From a virus: a stretch of 64,000 bases of DNA. The stretch covers positions 62,001 through 126,000 of IMG/VR virus record IMGVR_UViG_3300021197_001635; one strand, written 5' to 3'. The notes beneath the pieces are model-generated. The model had not been told where the DNA came from. It saw only the letters and a program-made list of their open reading frames with translations, and made no database searches. Positions 44,283 to 51,902 of the stretch are shown here, piece after piece (positions within the stretch are counted from its first letter, which is position 1; every line of letters starts with the position of its first letter). Position numbers and translations under genes: made by a program.

Positions 44283-44748
44283 GGAAGTTCGTAAAGAAGC
44301 ACTAGAGAACCTACATAGTTTCATCACCCTATTCTTCGTGATAGGGTTTGGTATGCTTATTGGTGGTGCATTCCTAACATTCTGGGTGAATAGTAAACTG
44401 GGTGGTGTAGTCTTAGCAATAGGTGTTCTTACCGTTGGGTTCGCAGCCGCATCACAATATTACCTTGAAGAGATAGCGGTGGTCGGTCTTATTGTGTTGA
44501 TAATAGGATTCTTAGCATCTTTAGGTGTGGTAGGATGGATGCTAATCGATGGTAGGAACGATAAGAAGGCGATTGCCGAGATAGTGGAATTGATTGAAGA
44601 GACTAAGGACCATCTGACACTGGAAGAGAGACAAGAAATCTTCGGTCGCGATGGTTTCGCCTCTAGGATGACCAGTGACTTGACCAAGAAGATAATAGCA
44701 CAGGTCAAGATTAAGAACGGCTTCAAAAACCTAACGAGACATAAATAA
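43831..44748 (+). CDS. Lipoprotein with coiled coil and C-terminal membrane helices (u-spanin-like candidate)
   Basis: 305 residues from ATG 43831 (GGAG seven bases upstream). Lipoprotein signal ending LLCMTAC (Cys20), long acidic coiled coil (about 30-160, for example QKEQTEEITDASNEISGSLE), then three hydrophobic helices (FFVIGFGMLIGGAFLTFWV, LAIGVLTVGFAAASQYY, GLIVLIIGFLASLGVVGWM) and a cytoplasmic-type tail. An outer-membrane lipid anchor joined by a periplasmic coil to inner-membrane helices is the plan of a unimolecular spanin, although those normally have one helix and are shorter. Role in envelope disruption is inferred. Confidence 0.68.
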   Translation: MKSIMAVTILLSSLLCMTACVTTRGIDSHPENTASTVVDSVREQKEQTEEITDASNEISGSLEKIDNHADSILDEIALAPEDRDPSIDPTLNSIEDSAESIKEEVDSAQKEQVRIDEALEDLESANARVSAAVGQIKQLEDLVADYEQSDREVRKEALENLHSFITLFFVIGFGMLIGGAFLTFWVNSKLGGVVLAIGVLTVGFAAASQYYLEEIAVVGLIVLIIGFLASLGVVGWMLIDGRNDKKAIAEIVELIEETKDHLTLEERQEIFGRDGFASRMTSDLTKKIIAQVKIKNGFKNLTRHK

Positions 44749-44782
44749 GAAAACTAACCGACCCTTTAGAGGAACCTAACTC

Positions 44783-45154
44783 ATGCCAGACAAAACACCC
44801 AATGACAAGATAAAGAGCCTAGTAGAGGCTGCCAGTATGATTACTAGAGGCATGCCACCAAAACAGAGTGGTATGATGACTGGAATGTCACCTGCTGGTG
44901 ACCGTGGTCAGACTAGAAGCGGTGGCGACGGCGACGCACCACCAGAAGACAAAGAACCTGACTTCCCTCCACCAAGACCTGCAAAGGATTATAAAGATAA
45001 AGAAGACCTTGAAGGACGACCCATTCCCGAAAACGAATGGATAGATTATTGGTGGAATACTGGTCAAGGACCTTTCGGTCCAGGCGGTGGTATGTATCAA
45101 CTGCACCAGAAAGAGTTCGACAAACTGGGTAGGGGTGGTTGGATAATGCTTTAG
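44783..45154 (+). CDS. CTS-like small head protein
   Basis: 123 residues. N-terminus PNDKIKSLVEAASMI carries LVE/A, closely resembling the IKSLTEA leaders at 26195 and 26635. The body is Pro/Asp/Gly-rich and ends with a Trp/Gly/Phe-rich segment (WIDYWWNTGQGPFGPGGG). It converges on the minus-strand resolvase gene with a 4-base overlap. Function unknown. Confidence 0.6.
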   Translation: MPDKTPNDKIKSLVEAASMITRGMPPKQSGMMTGMSPAGDRGQTRSGGDGDAPPEDKEPDFPPPRPAKDYKDKEDLEGRPIPENEWIDYWWNTGQGPFGPGGGMYQLHQKEFDKLGRGGWIML

Positions 45155-45705
45155 GGATTTAAGACGTTAAAATACAAATACTTGCAGATGAAGTAGGCAT
45201 CCACGATATCACTGACTGGATTGCCTACTTTTTCTCTTTTTGGGGTCAACTCTTCATGCAGGTTGATTCCTGTCTCGCTGACCCATGCATCATGCATCTT
45301 GTCTTTGGTGGCAGCCCCACTGCCCGTGGCAAATTTCTTCACCTGTGGGGGAGTGACAGTCCCGAATTTGGTGTCTGAACTCCACAACTTATGTTTAAGA
45401 AGACCCGTATTCTCTGCCACGTCAAATACCCTACCAGTGGCAGCGAAAGCATATCCTTCTAGGAGAACGTGGTCGAACATCATTACCCTCTTCATCGCCC
45501 AATGGGATATTCTTTCAAATCTCTCTTCTTGGCATTTATACTCCTTAATAGAGCAACCCTGAATAGATCCGTTCAGGTGCTTACATGCCAGTCTCTTAGT
45601 TTTGGTAAGGAAGTAGAAGTTGCAGTTCTTGATATCCCATTTGTCACCTATATGGGTGCAAATTGCTGGACTAGTCATACTGTAATCAATGCCTGCTATT
45701 CTCAT
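45151..45705 (-). CDS. RuvC-like Holliday-junction resolvase (RNase H fold)
   Basis: 184 residues. Acidic catalytic pattern of RuvC: GIDYSMTSPA near residue 5 (first Asp), LLEGYAFAA near 79 (Glu), and C-terminal SDIVDAYFICKYL near 165 (Asp pair). The length suits phage RuvC-type endonucleases, which cut four-way junctions and could substitute for T4 endonuclease VII before packaging. Encoded on the opposite strand to the head genes, with a TAATAAATA box just upstream of its ATG. Confidence 0.78.
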   Translation of the reverse strand: MRIAGIDYSMTSPAICTHIGDKWDIKNCNFYFLTKTKRLACKHLNGSIQGCSIKEYKCQEERFERISHWAMKRVMMFDHVLLEGYAFAATGRVFDVAENTGLLKHKLWSSDTKFGTVTPPQVKKFATGSGAATKDKMHDAWVSETGINLHEELTPKREKVGNPVSDIVDAYFICKYLYFNVLNP

Positions 45706-45733
45706 ATATTATTTATTAAGGCTATTGGGCTGC

Positions 45734-45820
45734 TTACAATACTGATTTCCCTATCATCACCCCTATCACGAAACCCATCACAACTGTGATCATGCCCGCT
45801 GGGGTTTGAATCAATTCCAT
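45734..45820 (-). CDS. Tiny 28-residue membrane peptide (tentative)
   Basis: ATG on the minus strand at 45820, four bases beyond the protease stop. MELIQTPAG then a hydrophobic helix MITVVMGFVIGVMIG and a short KSVL end. The ribosome site is weak. Size and position suit a small membrane effector but chance is possible. Confidence 0.3.
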   Translation of the reverse strand: MELIQTPAGMITVVMGFVIGVMIGKSVL

Positions 45821-45824
45821 TTTT

Positions 45825-46586
45825 CTAGATACCCAATATACTATTTCTTCTTTCATTCTTAATTTCCTCTTCGATCCAATCATAGACAATATCTACTCTA
45901 GTAGCAGAGTTTTCATAAATCATGTCTTTATACATGCTAAATGCGGATATAATACCTACGACGTAAAAGTCGCCGTCAATAAGCATAAACAATGGTCCAC
46001 CCGAGTCTCCGAACCATACAGAGCCTCCTATGGGAAGCATCTTAAGGTTGGTAGGTTCGCTTTCTAGTGTGCCGTAATAGAAAAGGGTGTCTAGTTTGCT
46101 TCTCTTTTTGAACCCTCTGGAATATCCGACAGATACTATTGGTGTGCCCTTCATGGTATCAACCAGCGATTTGGAGTTAATATTGGAAGGTCTTATCCCA
46201 CGCACATAGGTGTCTAGGAATATAATAGCCACGTCGTGTTCTATTTTCAAAAATGCACTATACTCAGGATGCTTTAGGGAGCACTTAATACTATACAACT
46301 CGTCCCCGAATTGTACAAAAGACTCATCATTCCTGATGCAGTGGGCAGCAGTTAATACCACGTCTTCTTCAATCAGCACTACGGAACATTTAGGACGCAA
46401 GTCGTCATCCAATAATCTACCCACTGATGGGAATTCGCCCTCAGATATGGTGACAAACCCTTCTACATTGGGTGTTACTTCTATTTTTGGTGGGGGTGGA
46501 CTTTCTGTCTTGGGTGGAACCACTTTAGTGGCACACCCTGCTGCACATAACAAAATAGCTGATAGATGAACTATCTTTCTTAACAT
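45825..46586 (-). CDS. Trypsin-like (S1) serine protease lipoprotein
   Basis: 253 residues. Lipoprotein signal ending LLCAAGC (Cys18), Pro-rich spacer (about 23-40), then a chymotrypsin-fold domain with the full triad: TAAHC (His82), EHDVAII (Asp118) and FGDSGGPLF (Ser195). It should be lipid-anchored in the host envelope and cleave proteins there, for example an outer-membrane or S-layer component at lysis or exclusion. S1 proteases are very rare in phages. GAGG lies directly before the start and a TATAAATA box nine bases upstream, so the mRNA leader would be very short. Confidence 0.88.
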   Translation of the reverse strand: MLRKIVHLSAILLCAAGCATKVVPPKTESPPPPKIEVTPNVEGFVTISEGEFPSVGRLLDDDLRPKCSVVLIEEDVVLTAAHCIRNDESFVQFGDELYSIKCSLKHPEYSAFLKIEHDVAIIFLDTYVRGIRPSNINSKSLVDTMKGTPIVSVGYSRGFKKRSKLDTLFYYGTLESEPTNLKMLPIGGSVWFGDSGGPLFMLIDGDFYVVGIISAFSMYKDMIYENSATRVDIVYDWIEEEIKNERRNSILGI

Positions 46587-46594
46587 GTCCTCTT

Positions 46595-46602
46595 TATTTA
46601 TA
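46595..46602 (-). promoter_or_regulatory. T4-type late promoter for protease/resolvase operon
   Basis: TATAAATA on the minus strand, ending nine bases before the protease ATG. It implies late, near-leaderless expression. Confidence 0.6.
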
Positions 46603-46624
46603 AGAACCAGAGGTTCCAGCCATA

Positions 46625-46697
46625 CCCCTTCCTGATATCAAGAAGGCATATACCACCCCTTGTATATCTCCTAGGGGGTATACCACCCGTTGTATAT
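46625..46697 (+). promoter_or_regulatory. Composite operator upstream of CobS-like gene
   Basis: CCCCTTCCTGATATC (46625-46639) within a near-palindrome, then ATACCACCCCTTGTATAT at 46650 and ATACCACCCGTTGTATAT at 46680, again 30 bases apart with CTCCTAGGGGG between. It is the same module as 16623-16713. A short direct repeat CCCTAACGT follows (46699-46719). Confidence 0.75.
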
Positions 46698-46753
46698 ACC
46701 CTAACGTGACCCTAACGTCATGTTAAGGTTTTGTTTAGATACTAGGCAATATA

Positions 46754-46782
46754 TTGACAGATAGGCTAGCCTGTGGTACAAT
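46754..46782 (+). promoter_or_regulatory. Sigma70-like promoter for CobS-like gene
   Basis: TTGACA, 17 bases ending CTGTGG, TACAAT. Apart from the variable part of the spacer it is identical to the promoter at 16737. Confidence 0.88.
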
Positions 46783-46832
46783 GGGTTATAAGGTTGGGGA
46801 TCGTCCCACCCATTTCAGGAGATATGCCCAAT

Positions 46833-48203
46833 ATGGCAACAAAGCAATCAATCAAGGCACGCGAAGACTTCATCAAGGCGATGAAGGATGCGGGTCTTTC
46901 TGGCATCGTGACCAGAAGTCAGATCAAGGATCTTTGCAAGAGCACTGGCATCTATGCCTGTCCTCCTTCTTGGATCTCACAGGACCATTCTCGCCGAACT
47001 GGTGTTGTCGGTGAATACATCATGCCAGAGCTTGATGATGCCCCAGCACCAAAGGCAGCACCAGTTGCCACTGCCACTGCCACCATCCCCAGTGGAGAGG
47101 TGAAGACTGCAGACACCTGCAGTGCTACTATGGCACTCGCCATGACTGGTGGTGCAAGTGAGTCCCTCGTGCCCGATAAGATCGACACCTACGTCCAGTG
47201 GGGTCACTTCAAGGACATCGAGACGATCATTCGCACCAAGATGTTCTACCCTTGCTTCATCACTGGTCTCTCTGGCAACGGCAAGACCACCATGGTCGAT
47301 CAGGTCTGTGCGAAGCTCAGACGCGAGCTGTTCCGAGTGAATATCACCACGCAGACTGATGAAGATGATCTGCTGGGTGGGTTCCGCCTCATCAATGGCG
47401 AGACCATCTGGACTGATGGTCCCGTGGTCAGAGCGATGAAGCAGGGTGGGATTCTTCTTCTGGACGAGATCGACCTTGCGTCACATGCGATCATGTGTCT
47501 CCAGCCTGTGCTGGAAGGCAAGGGTGTCTTCCTCAAGAAGATTGGTCAGTGGGTCAAGCCCGCGCCTGGTTTCCAGATTTTCGCTACTGCCAATACCAAG
47601 GGCAAGGGTAGCGACGACGGTCGATTCATTGGTACGAATGTCCTCAATGAGGCATTCCTTGACCGATTCTCCGTGTGCTACGAGCAGGAATATGCTCCGA
47701 AGTCCACCGAGCAGAAGATCCTCACCAAGGCGATGCAGTCGCTCGGCTGCGAGGACAAGGAGTTCACCAAGAATCTGGTTACTTGGGCAGATATGATCCG
47801 CAAGTGCTACTATGAAGATGCGGTTGATGAGATCATCACTACTCGACGCCTGGTCAATGTCGCTACGGCATTCTCCATCTTTGGTGATCGTGCCAAGGCA
47901 ATCGAAATGGCAGTCACCCGATTTGATGACTCCACCAAGGAAGCCTTCCTCACGATGTATGGCAAGATTGATGCCAAGGTGGACATGTCGGATGCTGAAG
48001 ATCAGCCTGATCCCAGCACTGCTGTCCGATTTAACCTCAGTTGCAGCTACGACGACAAGGATGAGGCTAAGCGTGCGGGTGCTCAGTGGGATAAGAAGAC
48101 CAAGACTTGGTGGATCACTGGGGACGAGTACAGGAATAATCCCACGACATGGGACAAGTGGAGTCCAGCCCCAGTTGCTGACCTCCAAGAATGCCCGTTC
48201 TGA
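46833..48203 (+). CDS. cobS: CobS-like MoxR-family AAA+ ATPase
   Basis: 456 residues from ATG 46833; an alternative ATG at 46824 is too close to AGGAG. Walker A GLSGNGKT (residues 145-152), Walker B GGILLLDEIDLA near 205, sensor IFATANTKGKG near 245, arginine-finger region NEAFLDRF near 267. An N-terminal Pro/Ala spacer precedes the core and a C-terminal DUF5710-like unit (DEAKRAGAQWDKKTKTWWI) ends it. CobS is a core cyanophage gene proposed to aid B12 synthesis; here it pairs with the VWA protein at 16772 and coexists with B12-dependent NrdJ. Actual chelatase activity is unproven. Confidence 0.9.
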   Translation: MATKQSIKAREDFIKAMKDAGLSGIVTRSQIKDLCKSTGIYACPPSWISQDHSRRTGVVGEYIMPELDDAPAPKAAPVATATATIPSGEVKTADTCSATMALAMTGGASESLVPDKIDTYVQWGHFKDIETIIRTKMFYPCFITGLSGNGKTTMVDQVCAKLRRELFRVNITTQTDEDDLLGGFRLINGETIWTDGPVVRAMKQGGILLLDEIDLASHAIMCLQPVLEGKGVFLKKIGQWVKPAPGFQIFATANTKGKGSDDGRFIGTNVLNEAFLDRFSVCYEQEYAPKSTEQKILTKAMQSLGCEDKEFTKNLVTWADMIRKCYYEDAVDEIITTRRLVNVATAFSIFGDRAKAIEMAVTRFDDSTKEAFLTMYGKIDAKVDMSDAEDQPDPSTAVRFNLSCSYDDKDEAKRAGAQWDKKTKTWWITGDEYRNNPTTWDKWSPAPVADLQECPF

Positions 48204-48211
48204 ACAGGGCC

Positions 48212-48240
48212 TTGACAGAAGTAAGGAGCCATGGTACAAT
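48212..48240 (+). promoter_or_regulatory. Sigma70-like promoter (leaderless small gene)
   Basis: TTGACA, 17 bases ending CCATGG, TACAAT. The ATG of the next gene begins seven bases after the -10 box, again predicting a leaderless transcript. Confidence 0.87.
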
Positions 48241-48247
48241 GGGTGCT

Positions 48248-48382
48248 ATGAAAGAATTTTTGATGTGGTGTGAGGAAAATGGTCATTGTGAATGGTCTGA
48301 CCTCAAGGATGATTGGGTATGGTCTACGGGCAAGACCCAATCCGAGTTGATGAGCGAATGGACCAAGGAGATCCGCAAGTGA
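48248..48382 (+). CDS. Small hypothetical early protein
   Basis: 44 residues, acidic with four Trp (MWCEENGHCEWSD, DDWVWSTG). Start placed at ATG 48248 because the frame upstream runs through the promoter. No SD, expected leaderless. It overlaps the next GTG start by four bases. No family recognised. Confidence 0.55.
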   Translation: MKEFLMWCEENGHCEWSDLKDDWVWSTGKTQSELMSEWTKEIRK

Positions 48383-48699
48383 AAATCGTCGTTGAGCAGG
48401 AGTACGGCTTTCGTTACTGGTTATGGGAGGTCAAAGCAAGCTCCCGTACTGGAGTCAAGGGATACTTCCGCAAGCAGACAGCCGATCGTGGCGATCAATG
48501 GTATTGCACTGGGAATCCAGAGGATCACCTGACTATCGGTGAGTGGAAGAAGATCAGCTATGACGACTACAAGACTATGGTCGACAGCGGTGAATACGAT
48601 GCTCACGCCCATATTCATCAGGGAGACGACAGCCATCTGGTCTTCAAGGAAGAGATTGAACGTTTGGGTGGTATTGATTCGGAAGAGGTGATTTTATGA
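48379..48699 (+). CDS. Hypothetical early protein
   Basis: 106 residues from GTG 48379 (GTGA overlap). Mixed alpha/beta with aromatic strands (QEYGFRYWLWEVKA) and SYDDYKTMVDSGEYD, and an acidic end. No motif recognised. Part of the small-gene operon behind the 48212 promoter. Confidence 0.58.
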   Translation: MKIVVEQEYGFRYWLWEVKASSRTGVKGYFRKQTADRGDQWYCTGNPEDHLTIGEWKKISYDDYKTMVDSGEYDAHAHIHQGDDSHLVFKEEIERLGGIDSEEVIL

Positions 48700-48836
48700 A
48701 ACACGACGATTTTGATACGCAGATCCAATGTGAAGAGCTATACGGTTCAGAGGAACTGTTGCTCGATGAAGGCGGCATTACTGCCGCAGGTTATGAGCTG
48801 CTAGCCGATAGGGATGCAGCAAGAGAATTGATTTGA
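48696..48836 (+). CDS. Small acidic hypothetical protein
   Basis: 46 residues, acidic and helical (CEELYGSEELLLDEGG, ELLADRDAARELI). ATGA overlap with the previous gene. No recognised family; small acidic early phage proteins often inhibit host factors, but there is no direct evidence here. Confidence 0.5.
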   Translation: MKHDDFDTQIQCEELYGSEELLLDEGGITAAGYELLADRDAARELI

Positions 48837-48849
48837 AAGGTAAAATGAT

Positions 48850-49170
48850 ATGAGTAGTTACAACGAATTGAGCAGCAAGAGACAAATGTATATTGAAGCC
48901 ATCGTGAAGCATGGTGGAGATTTGGGAATCGACGTCACGAAGACGCAGTACAATAGGACTGAACTGCGATCGATCTCGATGACACATAAGGGCAAGAAGT
49001 GGATCCCCAATTGGATCACCCATGACAAGGATCGTCGTGCTGGAGTTGGTGTCTTCTTCATTCCTGAGGTACGAGACTATTATGGTCTGCATGTCGGATT
49101 CGAGCCTGAGACAGACGAAGGGGTCGATTTCGATTCGGTGGTAGAGACCGCCGATACAGCAGGGGTCTGA
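48850..49170 (+). CDS. Hypothetical early protein
   Basis: 106 residues. N-terminal helical part (SSKRQMYIEAIVKHGGDLG), then RRAGVGVFFIPEVRDYYG and an acidic end. No catalytic motif or membrane helix seen. It precedes the tRNA-Met gene by 13 bases. Confidence 0.58.
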   Translation: MSSYNELSSKRQMYIEAIVKHGGDLGIDVTKTQYNRTELRSISMTHKGKKWIPNWITHDKDRRAGVGVFFIPEVRDYYGLHVGFEPETDEGVDFDSVVETADTAGV

Positions 49171-49183
49171 GCACCCCTGTAAG

Positions 49184-49256
49184 GGGCTGGTAGCTCAGCG
49201 GTTAGAGCACCCGACTCATAATCGGTTAGTCGTCGGTTCGAATCCGACCCAGCCTA
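49184..49256 (+). tRNA. tRNA-Met (anticodon CAT)
   Basis: Acceptor GGGCTGG/CCAGCCT, D arm TAGCTCAGCGGTTAGAGC, anticodon stem CCGA/TCGG with loop CTCATAA, T arm GTCGGTTCGAATCCGAC. Could be elongator Met or, if C34 is modified to lysidine, Ile2 reading ATA. Confidence 0.93.
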
Positions 49257-49270
49257 TTTTGGAGAAAAAA

Positions 49271-49516
49271 ATGGAAACCACACAGAAGCAAGTAAACGAA
49301 TTTCTCGACCAACTTCGGATCGCAGGTAAGACCAATATGTTTGGTGCGGTTCCTTACCTTCAAAAGAGATTCGGAATCAACAAGTACGATGCACACAGAT
49401 TTCTGGTGAATTGGATGGCTATCGTTTCACAGGATGAATGGGATAGTATGAAGGGTGTTCTTGAAGACAGACTGGTCAAAGAGGCAGAAGAGGAGGCAGA
49501 GAATGAATCCAGATGA
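49271..49516 (+). CDS. Hypothetical helical protein
   Basis: 81 residues from ATG 49271 (GGAG six bases upstream). All-helical, charged: EFLDQLRIAGKTNMFG, then PYLQKRFGINKYDAHRFLVNW, which looks like a small helix-turn-helix, ending in an acidic coil. Possibly DNA-binding; overlaps the next gene by 14 bases. Confidence 0.55.
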   Translation: METTQKQVNEFLDQLRIAGKTNMFGAVPYLQKRFGINKYDAHRFLVNWMAIVSQDEWDSMKGVLEDRLVKEAEEEAENESR

Positions 49517-49892
49517 ATATCAGACTAAAGTATCCTGTTGTATATCCAAATGGACTTTGACCAAGGACGGTCTTGTATACGTTTTCAGACGATACACCTC
49601 CTCAGACAAAACAATTGAGATATGCGAGCCTGATGGCAACATAATCAATGTAGCTGTTGAATCTGCTAGGGCGGTTTGGGAAACCCTGATCAACAACGGA
49701 TTCGTGATCAAGAAAGAGGAACCACCAGTCCCGAAGAAAAAGCAGATTCGACGACAGGATTCTCGGAAGATGAAATGGGCAGAAGCGGTACGGATGACTC
49801 TCCAAGAGAAAGAACGACACGACCGCTTTGAGAAAGCTATTGAGATGGTGGACAAGACGTTTGGTAAAAAGAATTATGCAATGGAGGCATGA
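49503..49892 (+). CDS. Hypothetical protein
   Basis: 129 residues from ATG 49503 (GAGG upstream). N-terminal beta part with paired Cys (KVSCCISKWTLTKDGLVYVF), then a basic C-terminal helix (KKKQIRRQDSRKMKWAEAVR). No family recognised. Confidence 0.55.
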   Translation: MNPDEYQTKVSCCISKWTLTKDGLVYVFRRYTSSDKTIEICEPDGNIINVAVESARAVWETLINNGFVIKKEEPPVPKKKQIRRQDSRKMKWAEAVRMTLQEKERHDRFEKAIEMVDKTFGKKNYAMEA

Positions 49893-49893
49893 A

Positions 49894-50157
49894 ATGAACA
49901 ACAACGATGCTTATACAACTTTTGTGCTCAGCGACGCGATCGATGCATTGCGTATTTCTGAGGAGAGAATGCAAGACCCATTCGCCCCAGCAGAACAGAT
50001 GATTGGAATGCTACAGGCAACTCTAGCAATCATCATCAGGTTAACCAATGGGTATGATGAGTCCAATTTCACCGATGATGAGGTGAAACTGGTGCATAGG
50101 GTGACCGAACTTGCCAATGAAGTGGCAGAAGAGATTTACACAGGAGGCAATCAGTAA
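49894..50157 (+). CDS. Hypothetical helical protein
   Basis: 87 residues from ATG 49894 (GGAGG seven bases upstream). Predicted all-alpha (LSDAIDALRISEERMQD, VHRVTELANEVAEEIY). No conserved catalytic features. One-base overlap with the next gene (TAATG). Confidence 0.55.
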   Translation: MNNNDAYTTFVLSDAIDALRISEERMQDPFAPAEQMIGMLQATLAIIIRLTNGYDESNFTDDEVKLVHRVTELANEVAEEIYTGGNQ

Positions 50158-50486
50158 TGGCTGGAAACGCAATTTTCGTATTTAACAACAACGAGCAGAG
50201 GGAGAAGTTCTTCTCCCATAGCATCCTAGAGAAGCACTCTATCAACGAAGACACAATGGAGACTGACACCAATTGCAGAATCCGTGTACCTTCTGGTGAC
50301 TGGAAGTCCAGTGACAACCCGCTTAAGATACAGAAAAGGCTGTCAGAAGTAGCAGAAGTAGCTAAGACGTTCGGCGCTGAATGTCATATGGATTGTGGCG
50401 GTGACAATATGACCGACTGCGGAGACCATGAAAGAAGCTGCGGACAATTATGCGACTTCTGTATGTTCTCTGAGAACAGGGGTTGA
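50157..50486 (+). CDS. Cys-rich hypothetical protein
   Basis: 109 residues. N-terminal part IFVFNNNEQREKFFSH, C-terminal cluster of seven Cys with His/Asp (CHMDCGGDNMTDCGDHE, CGQLCDFC), likely a zinc or Fe-S site. The promoter at 50483 overlaps its stop codon. Function unknown. Confidence 0.57.
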   Translation: MAGNAIFVFNNNEQREKFFSHSILEKHSINEDTMETDTNCRIRVPSGDWKSSDNPLKIQKRLSEVAEVAKTFGAECHMDCGGDNMTDCGDHERSCGQLCDFCMFSENRG

Positions 50487-50511
50487 CAGAAGAAAAAAGC
50501 CATGGTATAAT
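50483..50511 (+). promoter_or_regulatory. Sigma70-like promoter
   Basis: TTGACA, 17 bases ending CCATGG, TATAAT, at the end of the Cys-rich gene; drives the gene at 50538. Confidence 0.88.
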
Positions 50512-50537
50512 GGGGTTTCAACAGTGAAGGAAAGACA

Positions 50538-50885
50538 ATGACAGCAGTACTAAAAGAATTCAAAAAAGAAGTGAAGATGGCTGGTCCCACCAGACTTCTG
50601 AACATGGAAGAGATATCGATTTCAGACCTATATAATTGCCTAGGTGAAGGCATTTGTGAGATCAAGTACCTAGGTCCCGATGGAGTGGAGGAGATTAAGT
50701 CCTGCACCCTAAGAGGATCGTGGGTCGAGATCGACAAAAAGGATGACTGGATTGACCATGAATACGAAAAAGGAATCATGGTAGTCTGGGACATGAGTGG
50801 AGATGAATGGAGGGGTGGTTCTTGGATACAGATTCCAATTGATCGGATCACCTTTTTTGAGCAACTTACTGGAGTGCACCGATGA
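50538..50885 (+). CDS. Hypothetical early protein
   Basis: 115 residues. Helical basic start (LKEFKKEVKMAGPTRLL), then beta-rich acidic part with several Trp (GSWVEIDKKDDWIDHEY, DEWRGGSWIQIP). First gene after its promoter, overlapped by the next start (ATGA). Not recognised. Confidence 0.58.
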   Translation: MTAVLKEFKKEVKMAGPTRLLNMEEISISDLYNCLGEGICEIKYLGPDGVEEIKSCTLRGSWVEIDKKDDWIDHEYEKGIMVVWDMSGDEWRGGSWIQIPIDRITFFEQLTGVHR

Positions 50886-51082
50886 GCAGTTTTGAATATA
50901 ATATAGGTGACAAGGTAGCAGACAGGCAGTCTATGAGAATGGGTACTGTGATGGATCTGGTGGAAGAAAGAGACCCCAATGGTAAATTGACCTATATGGG
51001 TGTGAAAATGGCATTCGAAGATGGAACTTCAGACTGGATAGCTGGTGATAGAGTGGTGAAAATGCTCCTCGAAGACGGATGA
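50882..51082 (+). CDS. Small beta-barrel (KOW/SH3-like) protein
   Basis: 66 residues. YNIGDKVADRQSMRMGTVMD, then GVKMAFEDGTSDWIAGDRVVK, the pattern of a small SH3/KOW-like barrel. Could bind nucleic acid or protein. Overlaps the previous stop. Confidence 0.55.
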   Translation: MSSFEYNIGDKVADRQSMRMGTVMDLVEERDPNGKLTYMGVKMAFEDGTSDWIAGDRVVKMLLEDG

Positions 51083-51133
51083 GAATAACTTTCTCTCCTA
51101 AATAAGGTAGGAACCTGAAAAGGGGAGGTAGGA

Positions 51134-51337
51134 ATGCCTAGAGAAGAAAAAGATATGGTCTGGAAAGAACCAGTGGATAAGACTCAATGGCTTTTAGATC
51201 TAATAGATGCTGGAGAAGCAGTAGTGCTTGGATATGAGAAATACCTATTGAACAGGCTTGATCACAACGATCTTGCTAGAATAATGTCTGAACTGCATTC
51301 TCTATTGCCAATGTCTTTGAAAGATAAAAACGATTGA
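51134..51337 (+). CDS. Small helical hypothetical protein
   Basis: 67 residues with AGGGGAGG seven bases upstream. Predicted helical (WLLDLIDAGEAVVLGYEK, LNRLDHNDLARIMSELHSLL). It lies 20 bases before the tRNA-Lys gene. No family recognised. Confidence 0.55.
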   Translation: MPREEKDMVWKEPVDKTQWLLDLIDAGEAVVLGYEKYLLNRLDHNDLARIMSELHSLLPMSLKDKND

Positions 51338-51357
51338 ACGCTCCTTTTCGTTATGAA

Positions 51358-51430
51358 GGGAACGTAGCTCAGTCGGTAGAGCATCCGCCTTTTAAGCGGG
51401 TGGTCGTGAGTTCGAGTCTCACCGTTCCCA
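51358..51430 (+). tRNA. tRNA-Lys (anticodon TTT)
   Basis: Acceptor GGGAACG/CGTTCCC, D arm TAGCTCAGTCGGTAGAGC, anticodon stem CCGC/GCGG with loop CTTTTAA, T arm GTGAGTTCGAGTCTCAC. It reads AAA. A GGCGTTC/GAACGCC hairpin follows at 51443-51459. Confidence 0.94.
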
Positions 51431-51501
51431 CTTTTTGTGCGTGGCGTTCAGAACGCCACGTTAGGCCACAACGACTTCTATAGTACTTGACAAAAGAATA
51501 C

Positions 51502-51530
51502 TTGACAGAATAGATAGTCTGTGGTATAAT
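51502..51530 (+). promoter_or_regulatory. Sigma70-like promoter
   Basis: TTGACA, 17 bases ending CTGTGG, TATAAT. A second TTGACA lies 15 bases upstream (51487) without its own -10 box, suggesting a partial duplication. Drives the gene at 51624. Confidence 0.88.
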
Positions 51531-51623
51531 GGTTTTTGTAAAAGCATCAATAAGATCCAACCCGATGGGGTATGAGATGCAAATGTGAATTGAAACATCG
51601 GGAATTTTAAGGAGAAATGGAAT

Positions 51624-51902
51624 ATGCCTCTAGCACCCGTTTCTAAGCGTCGTCAGGTCATCAACTTCCTCACTAACCACCCAACCAAGGGTCTTACCAT
51701 CGCAGAAGCGAAGAGCAAGTTCGGAATTTCCAATCTTGCTTCGACCATGCGTGGTGTGAAGAATCAAGTTGAGGCCTTCGGTAACTGGGAGATCACCAAG
51801 ATGCGTACGCCTCGCAACAAGGTTCGTTACTACATGAACGATACCCATCCAGGCATGCGTACCTACGGCTTCGATCGCGAAGGTAACCGTTACACGATCT
51901 GA
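51624..51902 (+). CDS. Winged-helix-like DNA-binding protein
   Basis: 92 residues, basic. SKRRQVINFLTNHPTKGLTI and AEAKSKFGISNLASTMRGV form a helix-turn-helix, followed by a wing-like strand pair (WEITKMRTPRNKVRYYM). CGT codons and promoter strength suggest high expression. Likely a phage transcription or nucleoid regulator. It has its own 93-base leader with AAGGAG. Confidence 0.68.
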   Translation: MPLAPVSKRRQVINFLTNHPTKGLTIAEAKSKFGISNLASTMRGVKNQVEAFGNWEITKMRTPRNKVRYYMNDTHPGMRTYGFDREGNRYTI

